DNA of 43,861 bases from Lachnospiraceae bacterium TWA4 (GTDB lineage: Bacteria > Bacillota > Clostridia > Lachnospirales > Lachnospiraceae), in the NCBI GenBank assembly GCA_000875945.1, contig JPZU01000001.1:1962122-2005982 (forward strand), given 5' to 3'. How positions within the stretch are numbered: the first letter of the stretch is position 1; every line of letters begins with the position of its first letter. Shown one piece after another: positions 16,787 through 24,669 of this stretch. The position numbers and the translations under genes were made by a program. The notes under the pieces are model-generated. The model saw only the letters and a program-made list of their open reading frames with translations. It made no database searches and was not told where the DNA came from.

Positions 16787-17842
16787 ATGTGGAAAGATTA
16801 TATAAGAAAAGTGGTTCCTTATACACCAGGAGAACAGCCTAAAAATAGAAAAGTGATAAAATTAAATACCAATGAAAATCCTTATCCACCAACGCCGAAG
16901 GTGGCAAAGGCATTAGAAGATTTTAACAAAGATTGCTTAAGACTTTATCCAGATCCTACAGCTTCAGCGCTTACGAAGACTTTAGCTGATTATCATGGCG
17001 TAGATGAAGATGAAGTATTTGTTGGAGTTGGTTCAGATGATGTCATTGCAATGGCATTTTTGACATTCTTTAATTCAGATAAACCAATTTTATTCCCAGA
17101 TATTACCTATTCATTTTATAGTGTGTGGGCTGACTTATATAGAATTCCTTATGAAAGACCAGCCTTAGACAAAGATTTTAAATTAGTAAAAGAAGATTAC
17201 TATAAGGAAAATGGAGGAATTATTTTCCCCAATCCAAACGCTCCAACTTCTTTAGCTGTTTCATTAGATTTTATTGAGGATATTTTAAAACACAATCAAG
17301 ATTCATTAGTAATTGTCGATGAAGCTTACATAGACTTTGGTGGAGATTCAGCTTTGGCATTACTTAATAAGTATGAAAACCTTTTAGTAATTCGAACCTT
17401 TTCAAAATCTCGCTCAATGGCAGGCATGAGAATTGGTTATGCAATCGGTAATAAATTCTTAATTAAAGCGTTAAATGATGTGAAGTATTCTTATAATTCT
17501 TATACAATGAATCAGACGAGTTTAGTTTTTGGAAAAGAGTCTGTATTAGATGATAACTATTTTAAAGAAACGGTTGATAAGATTGTTGCAACAAGAGAAC
17601 ATGCAAAGAAGCGTTTTGAAGAATTAGGATTTACGTGTTTGGATTCAAAGGCAAACTTCTTATTTGTTACTCATAAGTGTGTACCAGCAAAGCAAATTTT
17701 TACACAGTTAAAAGAAAATGGAATTTTTGTCAGATACTTTGATTCACCAAGGATTGACAATTATTTACGAGTAACGATTGGTACTGATGAGGAAATGGAA
17801 GCACTTTATAAGTTTTTAGAAAGGTATGTGGTGAATGCATAA
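16787..17842 (+). CDS. hisC: Histidinol-phosphate aminotransferase
   Basis: Class II PLP aminotransferase of histidine biosynthesis (imidazole acetol-phosphate with glutamate). ATG 16787 was chosen: GGAGG at 16774-16778 precedes it and MWKDYIRKVVPYTPGEQP is the family start; the longer frame from 16706 lacks support. Visible are KLNTNENPYPPTPKV, the substrate loop FPNPNAPTS, VDEAYIDFG and the PLP-lysine motif RTFSKSRSMAGMRIGYAIG with K207. 351 residues. It is away from any his operon and overlaps the next gene by eight bases. Family members can also act on phenylalanine or tyrosine precursors. Confidence 0.92.
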   Translation: MWKDYIRKVVPYTPGEQPKNRKVIKLNTNENPYPPTPKVAKALEDFNKDCLRLYPDPTASALTKTLADYHGVDEDEVFVGVGSDDVIAMAFLTFFNSDKPILFPDITYSFYSVWADLYRIPYERPALDKDFKLVKEDYYKENGGIIFPNPNAPTSLAVSLDFIEDILKHNQDSLVIVDEAYIDFGGDSALALLNKYENLLVIRTFSKSRSMAGMRIGYAIGNKFLIKALNDVKYSYNSYTMNQTSLVFGKESVLDDNYFKETVDKIVATREHAKKRFEELGFTCLDSKANFLFVTHKCVPAKQIFTQLKENGIFVRYFDSPRIDNYLRVTIGTDEEMEALYKFLERYVVNA

Positions 17843-18965
17843 ATATCTTAGAATTTTTCTAAATATCTTCATTCCAATTTTTATTACGATTTTAGTCTGT
17901 ACACTAGGAGTTAGGTTCGTTGTATTTTTTATGCCGTTTGTGATTGGTCTTTTAATTGCTTGGATTGCAGCTCCAATTGTACGATTTTTAGAGAGACATT
18001 TAAAGATTGTTAGGAAGGCGGGCTCATTTTTAATTATTGTAGTAGTTCTTGCGGGGATTGTTGGATTAATTTATTTAATTATCTACAATTTAGTATTGTT
18101 TAGTATGGACTTAATTAAAGATGCCCCAAGCATCTATCATTCTATTCAGGCAGATATGCAGGTTACAATGGATAATCTAGAAAAGCTTGCAAATCGTCTG
18201 CCAGCTGATTTATCAAATCGCATACAGCTGATTTTAGAAAATTTAGAAGCATCTCTAAGTGAGATTTTATCTAGTCTCTTAGCAAAAGTGACAGACCCTA
18301 CAATTTCAGCAGCAGGAAGTGTTGTCAAGAGAGTTCCGAATGGATTAGTGTATACGATTATTACAATTTTGGCTGCATATTTCTTTTTGGCAGATTTTGA
18401 CCATTTGATGAGTAAGTTTTATGAAAAACTTCCAAAATCTGTTGAAGAAACGATTCATGTGATGAGAGATAAAGTGAAGGAAGTTATTGGTGGTTACTTC
18501 TTTGCACAATTTAAGATTATGATTGTTGTAGCAATCATTTTGACTATAGGGTTTTTGATTCTTGGAATTTCATATAGTGTGTTATTAGGATTGGTAATTT
18601 CATTTGTAGATTTTCTACCAATTCTTGGAACGGGAACTGTTTTGATACCATGGGCACTTATTCAATTAATTAATGGGTCGTATACGATGGCTATTGGACT
18701 CTTAATTATCTATGGAGTTTCACAGGCAGTTCATCAGTTGGTACAGCCAAAACTTATTGGTGACAGTATGGGAATTAATCCGCTTCTTACATTATTTTTA
18801 TTGTATATTGGATTTAGAGTAAGTGGTTTTACAGGAATGATTCTTGCAGTGCCTATTGGGTTATTGTTTATTGAACTTTGTAAGATTGGTGTGTATCAGT
18901 CAGTAGTTGATGGGGTCAATGAATTAGTGGAAAGTATTAAGAAATTAAGACAGGGGAGTGACTAA
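17835..18965 (+). CDS. AI-2E family (YtvI-like) membrane permease
   Basis: 376 residues: N-terminal helices, a long soluble amphipathic region (about residues 90-160, KDAPSIYHSIQADMQVTMDN and on), then helices including the family signature block DFLPILGTGTVLIPWALIQL and QPKLIGDSMGINPLLTLFLLY. Members are called AI-2E transporters, some being sodium-proton antiporters and some (YtvI) linked with sporulation. The true substrate here is unknown. The start codon lies inside the last eight bases of hisC and the gene runs directly into glnA. Confidence 0.85.
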   Translation: MHKYLRIFLNIFIPIFITILVCTLGVRFVVFFMPFVIGLLIAWIAAPIVRFLERHLKIVRKAGSFLIIVVVLAGIVGLIYLIIYNLVLFSMDLIKDAPSIYHSIQADMQVTMDNLEKLANRLPADLSNRIQLILENLEASLSEILSSLLAKVTDPTISAAGSVVKRVPNGLVYTIITILAAYFFLADFDHLMSKFYEKLPKSVEETIHVMRDKVKEVIGGYFFAQFKIMIVVAIILTIGFLILGISYSVLLGLVISFVDFLPILGTGTVLIPWALIQLINGSYTMAIGLLIIYGVSQAVHQLVQPKLIGDSMGINPLLTLFLLYIGFRVSGFTGMILAVPIGLLFIELCKIGVYQSVVDGVNELVESIKKLRQGSD

Positions 18966-18968
18966 TTG

Positions 18969-20303
18969 ATGAGTAAGTATACGAGAGAGGATATCTTAAA
19001 TCTTGTAGACGAAGAAGATGTAGAATTTATCCGTTTACAGTTTGTGGATATGTTTGGTGTAACTAAAAATGTAGCAATTACTGCTAGACAGCTTGAAAAA
19101 GCGTTGGATAATAAGTTTATTTTTGATGGTTCAGCCATTGAAGGTTTTGTACGTGTTGAAGAATCCGATATGTATCTCTATCCAAATTTAGACACATTTC
19201 AGATTTTTCCATGGAGACCTCAACAGGGGAAGGTTGCAAGATTAATCTGTGATGTATATCGTCCAAATCGCACACCATTTGAGGGAGATCCTAGATATAT
19301 TTTAAAAAAGGTCATTAAAGAAGCAAAGGATATGGGATACATATTCAATGTTGGACCAGAATGTGAATTCTTCTTATTTCACTGCGATGATAATGGTCTT
19401 CCAACAACACTTACTCATGAGCAGGCTGGTTATTTTGACATGGCACCAGTTGATTTAGCAGAAAATGTTCGAAGAGATATTATCTTAAATTTAGAAGATA
19501 TGGAATTTGAAGTGGAAGCTTCACATCATGAGATGGCTCCTGGTCAGCATGAGATTGATTTTAAATATTCAGAAGTATTAGATACTGCTGATAATATTAC
19601 AACCTTTAAGATGGCTGTAAAAGCTATTGCTAAAAGACATGGTCTTCACGCAACCTTTATGCCAAAGCCTGTAGGAAATAGTTGGGGATCAGGTATGCAT
19701 TTAAATATGTCTCTATCAGATTTAGAGGGAAATAACTTATTTAGTGACCCAAGTGATGAAGCAGGTCTTAGTCGATTAGCCTATTATTTCTTAGCAGGAA
19801 TTTTTAAGCATGTCAGGGGACTTACAGCGATTGCAAATCCAATCGTTAATTCATATAAACGATTGCTAACAGGATTTGATGCACCGTTATATATTGCATG
19901 GTCTTCAAAGAATAGAAGTCCACTTATTCGAGTGCCTTTATCAGATGATAGTCATGTCAGGTTGGAACTTCGTTCACCGGATTGCGTATCGAACCCTTAT
20001 TTAACATTAGCAGTTTGTCTTGCAGCAGGACTTGATGGAATTAAAAATCAGTTAGAGCCACCAAAGAGTGTAGATTGTAATTTATATCAAATTTCAGATG
20101 AAAAAGTGGCAAGCCTTGGATTACAAAAACTGCCACAAGATTTGGGAGAGGCTATTGAGGCATTAGAAGAGGATAAATTTATTCAAGAAGTTTTAGGAGA
20201 ACATCTATATAACCGATATATTCAGGCAAAGAAAACTGAGTGGAAAGAGTATTGTATTCAAGTAACAGATTGGGAACTGAATAAGTATTTGAGAAAATTT
20301 TAA
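18969..20303 (+). CDS. glnA: Glutamine synthetase, type I (alpha-like)
   Basis: Joins ammonia and glutamate with ATP. It starts at ATG 18969 after GGGGAG; TTG 18966 just before is less likely. Signatures: IRLQFVDMFGVTKN, FDGSAIEGF, the metal-binding GPECEFFLF, the ammonia-binding NIT-type block EASHHEMAPGQHEID, the ATP-site KAIAKRHGLHATFMPKP and the SSKNRSPLIRVP loop. The 444 residues and the lack of the 25-residue insert point to the alpha group, regulated by feedback and regulators rather than adenylylation. The ANTAR gene follows 12 bases later, suggesting joint nitrogen control. Confidence 0.96.
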   Translation: MSKYTREDILNLVDEEDVEFIRLQFVDMFGVTKNVAITARQLEKALDNKFIFDGSAIEGFVRVEESDMYLYPNLDTFQIFPWRPQQGKVARLICDVYRPNRTPFEGDPRYILKKVIKEAKDMGYIFNVGPECEFFLFHCDDNGLPTTLTHEQAGYFDMAPVDLAENVRRDIILNLEDMEFEVEASHHEMAPGQHEIDFKYSEVLDTADNITTFKMAVKAIAKRHGLHATFMPKPVGNSWGSGMHLNMSLSDLEGNNLFSDPSDEAGLSRLAYYFLAGIFKHVRGLTAIANPIVNSYKRLLTGFDAPLYIAWSSKNRSPLIRVPLSDDSHVRLELRSPDCVSNPYLTLAVCLAAGLDGIKNQLEPPKSVDCNLYQISDEKVASLGLQKLPQDLGEAIEALEEDKFIQEVLGEHLYNRYIQAKKTEWKEYCIQVTDWELNKYLRKF

Positions 20304-20315
20304 AGGACTGGTAGT

Positions 20316-20861
20316 GTGACAAATATTATTGTTGTATTTCCCAAAATCGAAGATGCGAAGAATATAAAAAATCTGTTGATGAGAAATGGTGTACAAGTTA
20401 CTGTCGTTTGTAATAGTGGAGCGCAGGCTCTAAGTTATGCAGATGAATTCCATAATGGAATTATTATCAGTGGATATCGATTAAAAGATATGATGTATAC
20501 GGATTTATTAGTGGATTTGCCAAGAGGGTTTAGTCTTCTTTTAATTACTTCAAATTTACATGTAGAAGAAGCAAGTCAAATGGGTGTCATGTGTGTATCA
20601 ATGCCTGTAAAAATTCAACATCTTGTACAGACTATTTTTATGATGTCAGAAGAAATTGAACGTGCAAGGCGAAGACGTAAAGAAAAACCTGTAAAGCGAA
20701 GTAGTGAAGATAGGCAGGTCATTGAAACAGCTAAGGAATTGTTAATAGAACGAAATCATATGACGGAGCAGGAAGCACATCGTTATATTCAAAAATGTAG
20801 TATGGATTCGGGAACAGGTATGGTAGAAAGTGCAAAGATGATTTTGAGTATTTATAGGTAG
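20316..20861 (+). CDS. ANTAR-domain protein with degenerate receiver domain
   Basis: The N-terminal 115 residues have a receiver-like fold (TNIIVVFPKIEDAKNIKNLL), but the usual phospho-acceptor aspartate position reads IIISGYRLKD, so phosphorylation is doubtful. The C-terminal ANTAR segment (VIETAKELLIERNHMTEQEAHRYIQK) is the RNA-binding three-helix bundle that prevents terminator formation in nitrogen genes. A basic linker (RARRRRKEKPVKR) joins the two. The start is GTG 20316, with AAAGGACTGG upstream. Adjacency to glnA suggests antitermination of nitrogen-assimilation transcripts; no matching twin-hairpin target was identified in the window. Confidence 0.85.
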   Translation: MTNIIVVFPKIEDAKNIKNLLMRNGVQVTVVCNSGAQALSYADEFHNGIIISGYRLKDMMYTDLLVDLPRGFSLLLITSNLHVEEASQMGVMCVSMPVKIQHLVQTIFMMSEEIERARRRRKEKPVKRSSEDRQVIETAKELLIERNHMTEQEAHRYIQKCSMDSGTGMVESAKMILSIYR

Positions 20862-20888
20862 GATTAAGTTAACTATGAAAAAGGAAAA

Positions 20889-20955
20889 GGCATTAGGACT
20901 CCGTCACCTTTAGACATCAGGACTCATGTCTAAAGCAGGAATCTTATGCCATAAG
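20889..20955 (+). repeat. Palindromic leader of dapF, diverged repeat family member
   Basis: GGCATTAGGACTCCGTC links it to the CTCCCTC family core. TTTAGACAT (20909-20917) and ATGTCTAAA (20926-20934) form a perfect 9-bp stem, with GGCAT (20889-20893) able to pair with ATGCC (20946-20950). An alternative hairpin CTTAT-GCC-ATAAG (20943-20955) abuts the ribosome site, so two exclusive folds near the start are possible. Confidence 0.55.
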
Positions 20956-20970
20956 ATAGGAGGAACGAAG

Positions 20971-21825
20971 ATGAAGTTTACAAAAATGCATGGTATAGGC
21001 AACGATTATGTCTATGTAAATTGTTTTGAGGAAACGGTAGAAGAGCCATCAAGAGTGGCTCAGTTAGTGAGTGATAGACATTTTTCAATTGGTTCAGATG
21101 GACTGATTTTAATTAAACCATCAAAAGTTGCAGATTTTTGTATGGATATGTACAATGCAGATGGCTCTCGCGGAGCAATGTGTGGCAATGGAATTCGTTG
21201 TGTTGGAAAGTATGTGTATGATCATGGATTAACCAATATGACGACAATTACTGTTGAAACTGGAGCTGGAATTAAGACTTTAAAGCTCAATGTGGTCAAT
21301 GGTCGAGTAGTGACTGTAACTGTTGACATGGGATTGCCAGTTCTTACAAGTAATCATCGAGAAATAGACTTACGTCCTGAAGTAGTGGATGGACTTATAA
21401 GGGAAGAAATTTGGGAAGAACTTGTAGTAGATGAAAAGCCTTATAAAGTTATTAATATCTCTATGGGAAATCCACATACCGTTCTTTTTATAGAAAATGT
21501 TGATGATCTTGCGATTGAAACGATTGGTCCAAGTTTTGAAAATCATGAGCGTTTTAAAGATCGAACTAATACAGAATTTATCCAGATTGTTGATGATTCA
21601 CATTTAAAGATGCGTGTATGGGAGCGTGGTTCAGGAGAAACTATGGCCTGTGGAACAGGAGCTTGTGCATCAGCAGTAGCAGCTTCATTAGCAGGATTTA
21701 TTGATAAGAGTACCGATATTCGTTTACTTGGTGGAACTTTACAGATTTCTATTGATGAAGAAACTGGTCATGTATTTATGACAGGTCCTGCTACAGAGGT
21801 GTTTGAAGGAACTTTTAACTTATAG
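20971..21825 (+). CDS. dapF: Diaminopimelate epimerase
   Basis: Cofactor-independent racemase turning LL-diaminopimelate into the meso form for lysine and peptidoglycan. It starts at ATG 20971 after ATAGGAGG, giving MKFTKMHGIGNDYVYV; the longer frame from 20926 begins inside the leader hairpin. The two catalytic cysteines are C71 (MCGNGIRCVGKYVYD) and C227 (MACGTGACASAVAA). 284 residues, normal length. A strong terminator follows. Confidence 0.96.
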   Translation: MKFTKMHGIGNDYVYVNCFEETVEEPSRVAQLVSDRHFSIGSDGLILIKPSKVADFCMDMYNADGSRGAMCGNGIRCVGKYVYDHGLTNMTTITVETGAGIKTLKLNVVNGRVVTVTVDMGLPVLTSNHREIDLRPEVVDGLIREEIWEELVVDEKPYKVINISMGNPHTVLFIENVDDLAIETIGPSFENHERFKDRTNTEFIQIVDDSHLKMRVWERGSGETMACGTGACASAVAASLAGFIDKSTDIRLLGGTLQISIDEETGHVFMTGPATEVFEGTFNL

Positions 21826-21840
21826 TTTTAGTATTAATTG

Positions 21841-21869
21841 GGAGAGTTGTATAAGAACTCTCCTTTTTT
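21841..21869 (+). terminator. Intrinsic terminator after dapF
   Basis: GGAGAGTT and AACTCTCC pair around a seven-base loop and are followed by six T. Confidence 0.9.
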
Positions 21870-21913
21870 CTAACAATAGTTAGTAATATCTAACAATTCC
21901 GAAATGGAATTAC

Positions 21914-21940
21914 CACCTTTGGGGTAGGAATTGATATAAT
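21914..21940 (+). promoter_or_regulatory. Extended -10 promoter and shared 13-bp motif
   Basis: TTGATATAAT (21931-21940) gives an extended -10 box (TGATATAAT) with no good -35. Just upstream, CACCTTTGGGGTA (21914-21926) is the exact reverse complement of the motif at the glgP start point (4415-4427). Within TACCACCTTTGGGGTA it is itself a rough palindrome. A regulator binding site is inferred; it is distinct from cre. Confidence 0.45.
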
Positions 21941-21982
21941 GCAGATTGAAAAGAAAATTTAAGAATATACGAGGAAGAGAAA

Positions 21983-23020
21983 ATGTGTAATTTTGGTCCG
22001 ATTACCTTTGAAAAAGGTACTATTAAAAAAGAAATGTTATTTATAGATGCTATTCAATCAGAAATTCCTGTATGTGTAATCAGTGGAAACGAAGAAGGAA
22101 AGACTGTACTAATTACAGCAGGTGTTCACAGTTGTGAATATGTAGGTGTTGAAACTTGTCAACATTTAATGAAGAAGTATACACCAGAAGATATTAAGGG
22201 AAATTTAATCATTATTCCAGTACTCAATCGTACAGGGTTTGAAGCTAGAATTCCTACATTAGTACCAGAAGATGGCAAGAATTTAAATCGAATGTTCCCT
22301 GGAAATTGTGAAGGAAGTTTTTCAGAACGTTTAGCTGATTATATTGTAAAAAACTTTTTCCCAACTGTTGATTTTTACATAGATTTACATTCAGGAGAAG
22401 CTTATGAGGATTTAGAGCCTTATATTTATTTTGTAGGAAATTGTGATAAAGAAGTTAGTGACTATGCAATGAAGGCTGCAAGCCTTACCCATATGGAATT
22501 TATGGTAAAATCCACTTCGACAACTGGTTGCTACAACTATGCAGGAGTGATGGGTATCCCAGCTGTATTATTAGAAAGAGGACAAGCAGGCCGTTGGTCT
22601 TATAAAGAAATTGAAGAAAACTTAACAGATATCAACAATATGCTTATTTATGTAGGTATGGTTAATGGAAAACCAAAGGTACCAATTCATAAACCTTACT
22701 TATTAGAGCATCCATTGTATCAGCATGTACATCATTCAGGTGTTTGGCATACAACCTTAAAGGGTGGGGATTTATTAGAAGCAGGACAGTGGATTGGTAG
22801 CATTTGTGATTACTTTGGAAATGTAATTGAACGAATTTTTGCAGAACATGATGGTAAAGTTCTTTATTTGACAAAGACTCTTTGGGCAGATAAGCACACA
22901 GAAGTTATTTGCTATGCAACGATTTGCGATGGTGAGGAGTGTTGTATAAATCATGGACATGGACATGAACATGATCATGGACATACACATGATATTGAAG
23001 AATTAAAAGATTTGGATTAA
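21983..23020 (+). CDS. Succinylglutamate desuccinylase/aspartoacylase-family zinc deacylase with His-rich tail
   Basis: M14-like zinc amidohydrolase. Zinc ligands are visible in AGVHSCEYVGVET (H and E) and DLHSGEAYED (H). The middle LLERGQAGRWSYKEIEENL matches the family's catalytic Glu region. The C-terminal 26 residues hold the tail CCINHGHGHEHDHGHTHD, with eight histidines and two cysteines, resembling metal-storage or insertion tails. 345 residues. It has its own promoter and terminator, so it is a single-gene transcript. The substrate (an N-acyl amino acid or a peptide) cannot be told from sequence. Confidence 0.85.
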   Translation: MCNFGPITFEKGTIKKEMLFIDAIQSEIPVCVISGNEEGKTVLITAGVHSCEYVGVETCQHLMKKYTPEDIKGNLIIIPVLNRTGFEARIPTLVPEDGKNLNRMFPGNCEGSFSERLADYIVKNFFPTVDFYIDLHSGEAYEDLEPYIYFVGNCDKEVSDYAMKAASLTHMEFMVKSTSTTGCYNYAGVMGIPAVLLERGQAGRWSYKEIEENLTDINNMLIYVGMVNGKPKVPIHKPYLLEHPLYQHVHHSGVWHTTLKGGDLLEAGQWIGSICDYFGNVIERIFAEHDGKVLYLTKTLWADKHTEVICYATICDGEECCINHGHGHEHDHGHTHDIEELKDLD

Positions 23021-23024
23021 TTAT

Positions 23025-23056
23025 AAAAATCGTCTGGGGAAACCTAGGCGATTTTT
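23025..23056 (+). terminator. Intrinsic terminator after the zinc deacylase gene
   Basis: AAAAATCG and CGATTTTT close a stem whose inner part (CTGGGG...CCTAG) also pairs; the T tract is part of the right arm. Confidence 0.85.
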
Positions 23057-23060
23057 AGTT

Positions 23061-23160
23061 ATTTTTGTCACTTGAAAGAAAGTGACAAAAATTATCAGTA
23101 AATGTCACTTTCTAAACTGGACAAAGTGACAACGGGAAAAGCTTGTAATCTTGTCACTTA
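23061..23160. promoter_or_regulatory. Operator cluster upstream of mtlA, probable MtlR sites
   Basis: Three blocks share TGTCACTT. The first is a perfect 13-bp inverted repeat, ATTTTTGTCACTT (23061-23073) and AAGTGACAAAAAT (23080-23092) around six bases. The second is GTCACTTT (23104-23111) facing AAAGTGAC (23123-23130). The third is a half-site TTGTCACTTA (23151-23160) that may overlap a weak -35 box. The spaced TTGTCA / TGACAA pattern resembles known MtlR targets of Firmicutes, and mtlR is in the operon. No strong -10 is visible, as expected for activator-dependent transcription. Confidence 0.65.
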
Positions 23161-23251
23161 TCTGCTAAACTTTAATCATCAAGAACAGATGCGCAGCTGT
23201 TAAGCAACTAACGATTTAATTTTTCAAAAATTTAAAAGAAGGAGACATTAC

Positions 23252-24646
23252 ATGAAAGAAAAAGTTCAAAGTTTCGGTCGTTTTCTAAGTGGTATGGTCA
23301 TGCCAAATATTGGCGCATTTATCGCATGGGGCTTTTTAACCGCATTATTTATTGAAGCAGGTTGGCTTCCAAATGCAGATTTAGCAACTATTGTTTCTCC
23401 AATGTTAACTTACATCATTCCTAGTTTAATTGCTTATCAGGGTGGTAAGATGGTTGCAGGTGACAGAGGAGCTGTTATCGCAGTCATTGCAACGATTGGT
23501 GTTATCTGTGGTACAAGTTACACAATGCTTATTGGTGCAATGATTATGGGACCTTTAGCAGGACTTGTAATTAAATTATTTGACAAAGCTGTAGACGGAA
23601 AAATCCCAGCAGGTTTTGAGATGTTAGTTAATAACTTCTCAGTAGGTCTTTTAGGACTTGCAATGTTAATCTTAGGTTACTACTTTGTAGGACCATTTAT
23701 GGCAGTAGTTCTTACCGTTTTACAGGGCGGTGTTCAGATTTTAGTAGACAATGGTTTACTACCATTAATCTCAATATTCGTAGAACCTGCAAAAGTATTA
23801 TTCTTAAATAACGCAATTAATCAGGGTATTTTCACCCCACTTGGAATTGAAGATGTAAAGAATGCTGGACAGTCAATCTTCTATATGATTGAAACCAATC
23901 CTGGTGCTGGTGCTGGTGTGTTACTTGCTTACTGTTTCTTCTCAAAAGACAAAATCAGTAAAGATTCAGCTCCTGGAGCTTTCATTATCCACTTCTTTGG
24001 TGGTATTCATGAAATCTTCTTCCCTTATGTATTAATGAATCCAATCTTATTACTTGCAACAATCGCAGGTAGTGTAAGTGCTATGTTCTATAACACCATC
24101 TTTGGACTTGGTCTTGTAGGACCTGCTTCTCCAGGTAGTATTATTGCTTACGTTGCAATGGCACCTAAGGGCAAAACTTTATTAGTCATTGGTTCAGCTT
24201 TAGTATCAACAGTTGTTTCATTTGTTGTAGCAGCAATTATCTTAAAAGCAACCTCTACTAAGGGCAGCTTAGAAGATGCATCTAATCAGATGAAAGAAAT
24301 GAAAGCAGCTTCTAAAGGACAAAACGTAGCACAGGCTACTTCTTCAGTAAAACTTACAGCAGCTAATGTTAGCAAGATTATCTTTGCTTGTGATGCAGGT
24401 ATGGGTTCAAGTGCGATGGGCGCAACCGTACTCAAAAAGAAATTACAAAAAGCAGGTCTTGATTCAATTGAAGTAGATCATGCATCTGTATCAGATATTC
24501 CAGCAGGAACTCAGATTGTTGTAACTCACAGAGATTTACAAGAACGAGCAAGAACTAGTGCACCAGATGCGAAGTTAGTATTAATTACCAACTTTATGGC
24601 AGCACCAGAATATGATGAATTAGTAAATGAGTTAAAAGGCAATTAA
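23252..24646 (+). CDS. mtlA: PTS mannitol-type transporter subunit IICB
   Basis: Membrane permease and phosphotransfer protein importing a hexitol (probably mannitol) as its phosphate. The IIC part has about eight to ten membrane segments starting FLSGMVMPNIGAFIAWGFLT and contains the conserved GGIHEIFFPYVLMNP loop. A linker near 345-370 leads to the IIB domain, where the phosphorylated cysteine is C380 (IFACDAGMGSSAMGA). The 464 residues are right for IICB, with IIA made separately by mtlF. AAGGAG precedes the ATG. It is the first gene of an operon preceded by the MtlR-like operator cluster. Confidence 0.95.
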   Translation: MKEKVQSFGRFLSGMVMPNIGAFIAWGFLTALFIEAGWLPNADLATIVSPMLTYIIPSLIAYQGGKMVAGDRGAVIAVIATIGVICGTSYTMLIGAMIMGPLAGLVIKLFDKAVDGKIPAGFEMLVNNFSVGLLGLAMLILGYYFVGPFMAVVLTVLQGGVQILVDNGLLPLISIFVEPAKVLFLNNAINQGIFTPLGIEDVKNAGQSIFYMIETNPGAGAGVLLAYCFFSKDKISKDSAPGAFIIHFFGGIHEIFFPYVLMNPILLLATIAGSVSAMFYNTIFGLGLVGPASPGSIIAYVAMAPKGKTLLVIGSALVSTVVSFVVAAIILKATSTKGSLEDASNQMKEMKAASKGQNVAQATSSVKLTAANVSKIIFACDAGMGSSAMGATVLKKKLQKAGLDSIEVDHASVSDIPAGTQIVVTHRDLQERARTSAPDAKLVLITNFMAAPEYDELVNELKGN

Positions 24647-24669
24647 CAACTAGAATACAGGAGGTGTTC

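Noticed and set aside
22662-22990. Two minus-strand ORFs (22662-22874, 22775-22990) at the end of the zinc deacylase gene
   Set aside because: Met/Ser-rich artefact of the His-codon repeats on the other strand.
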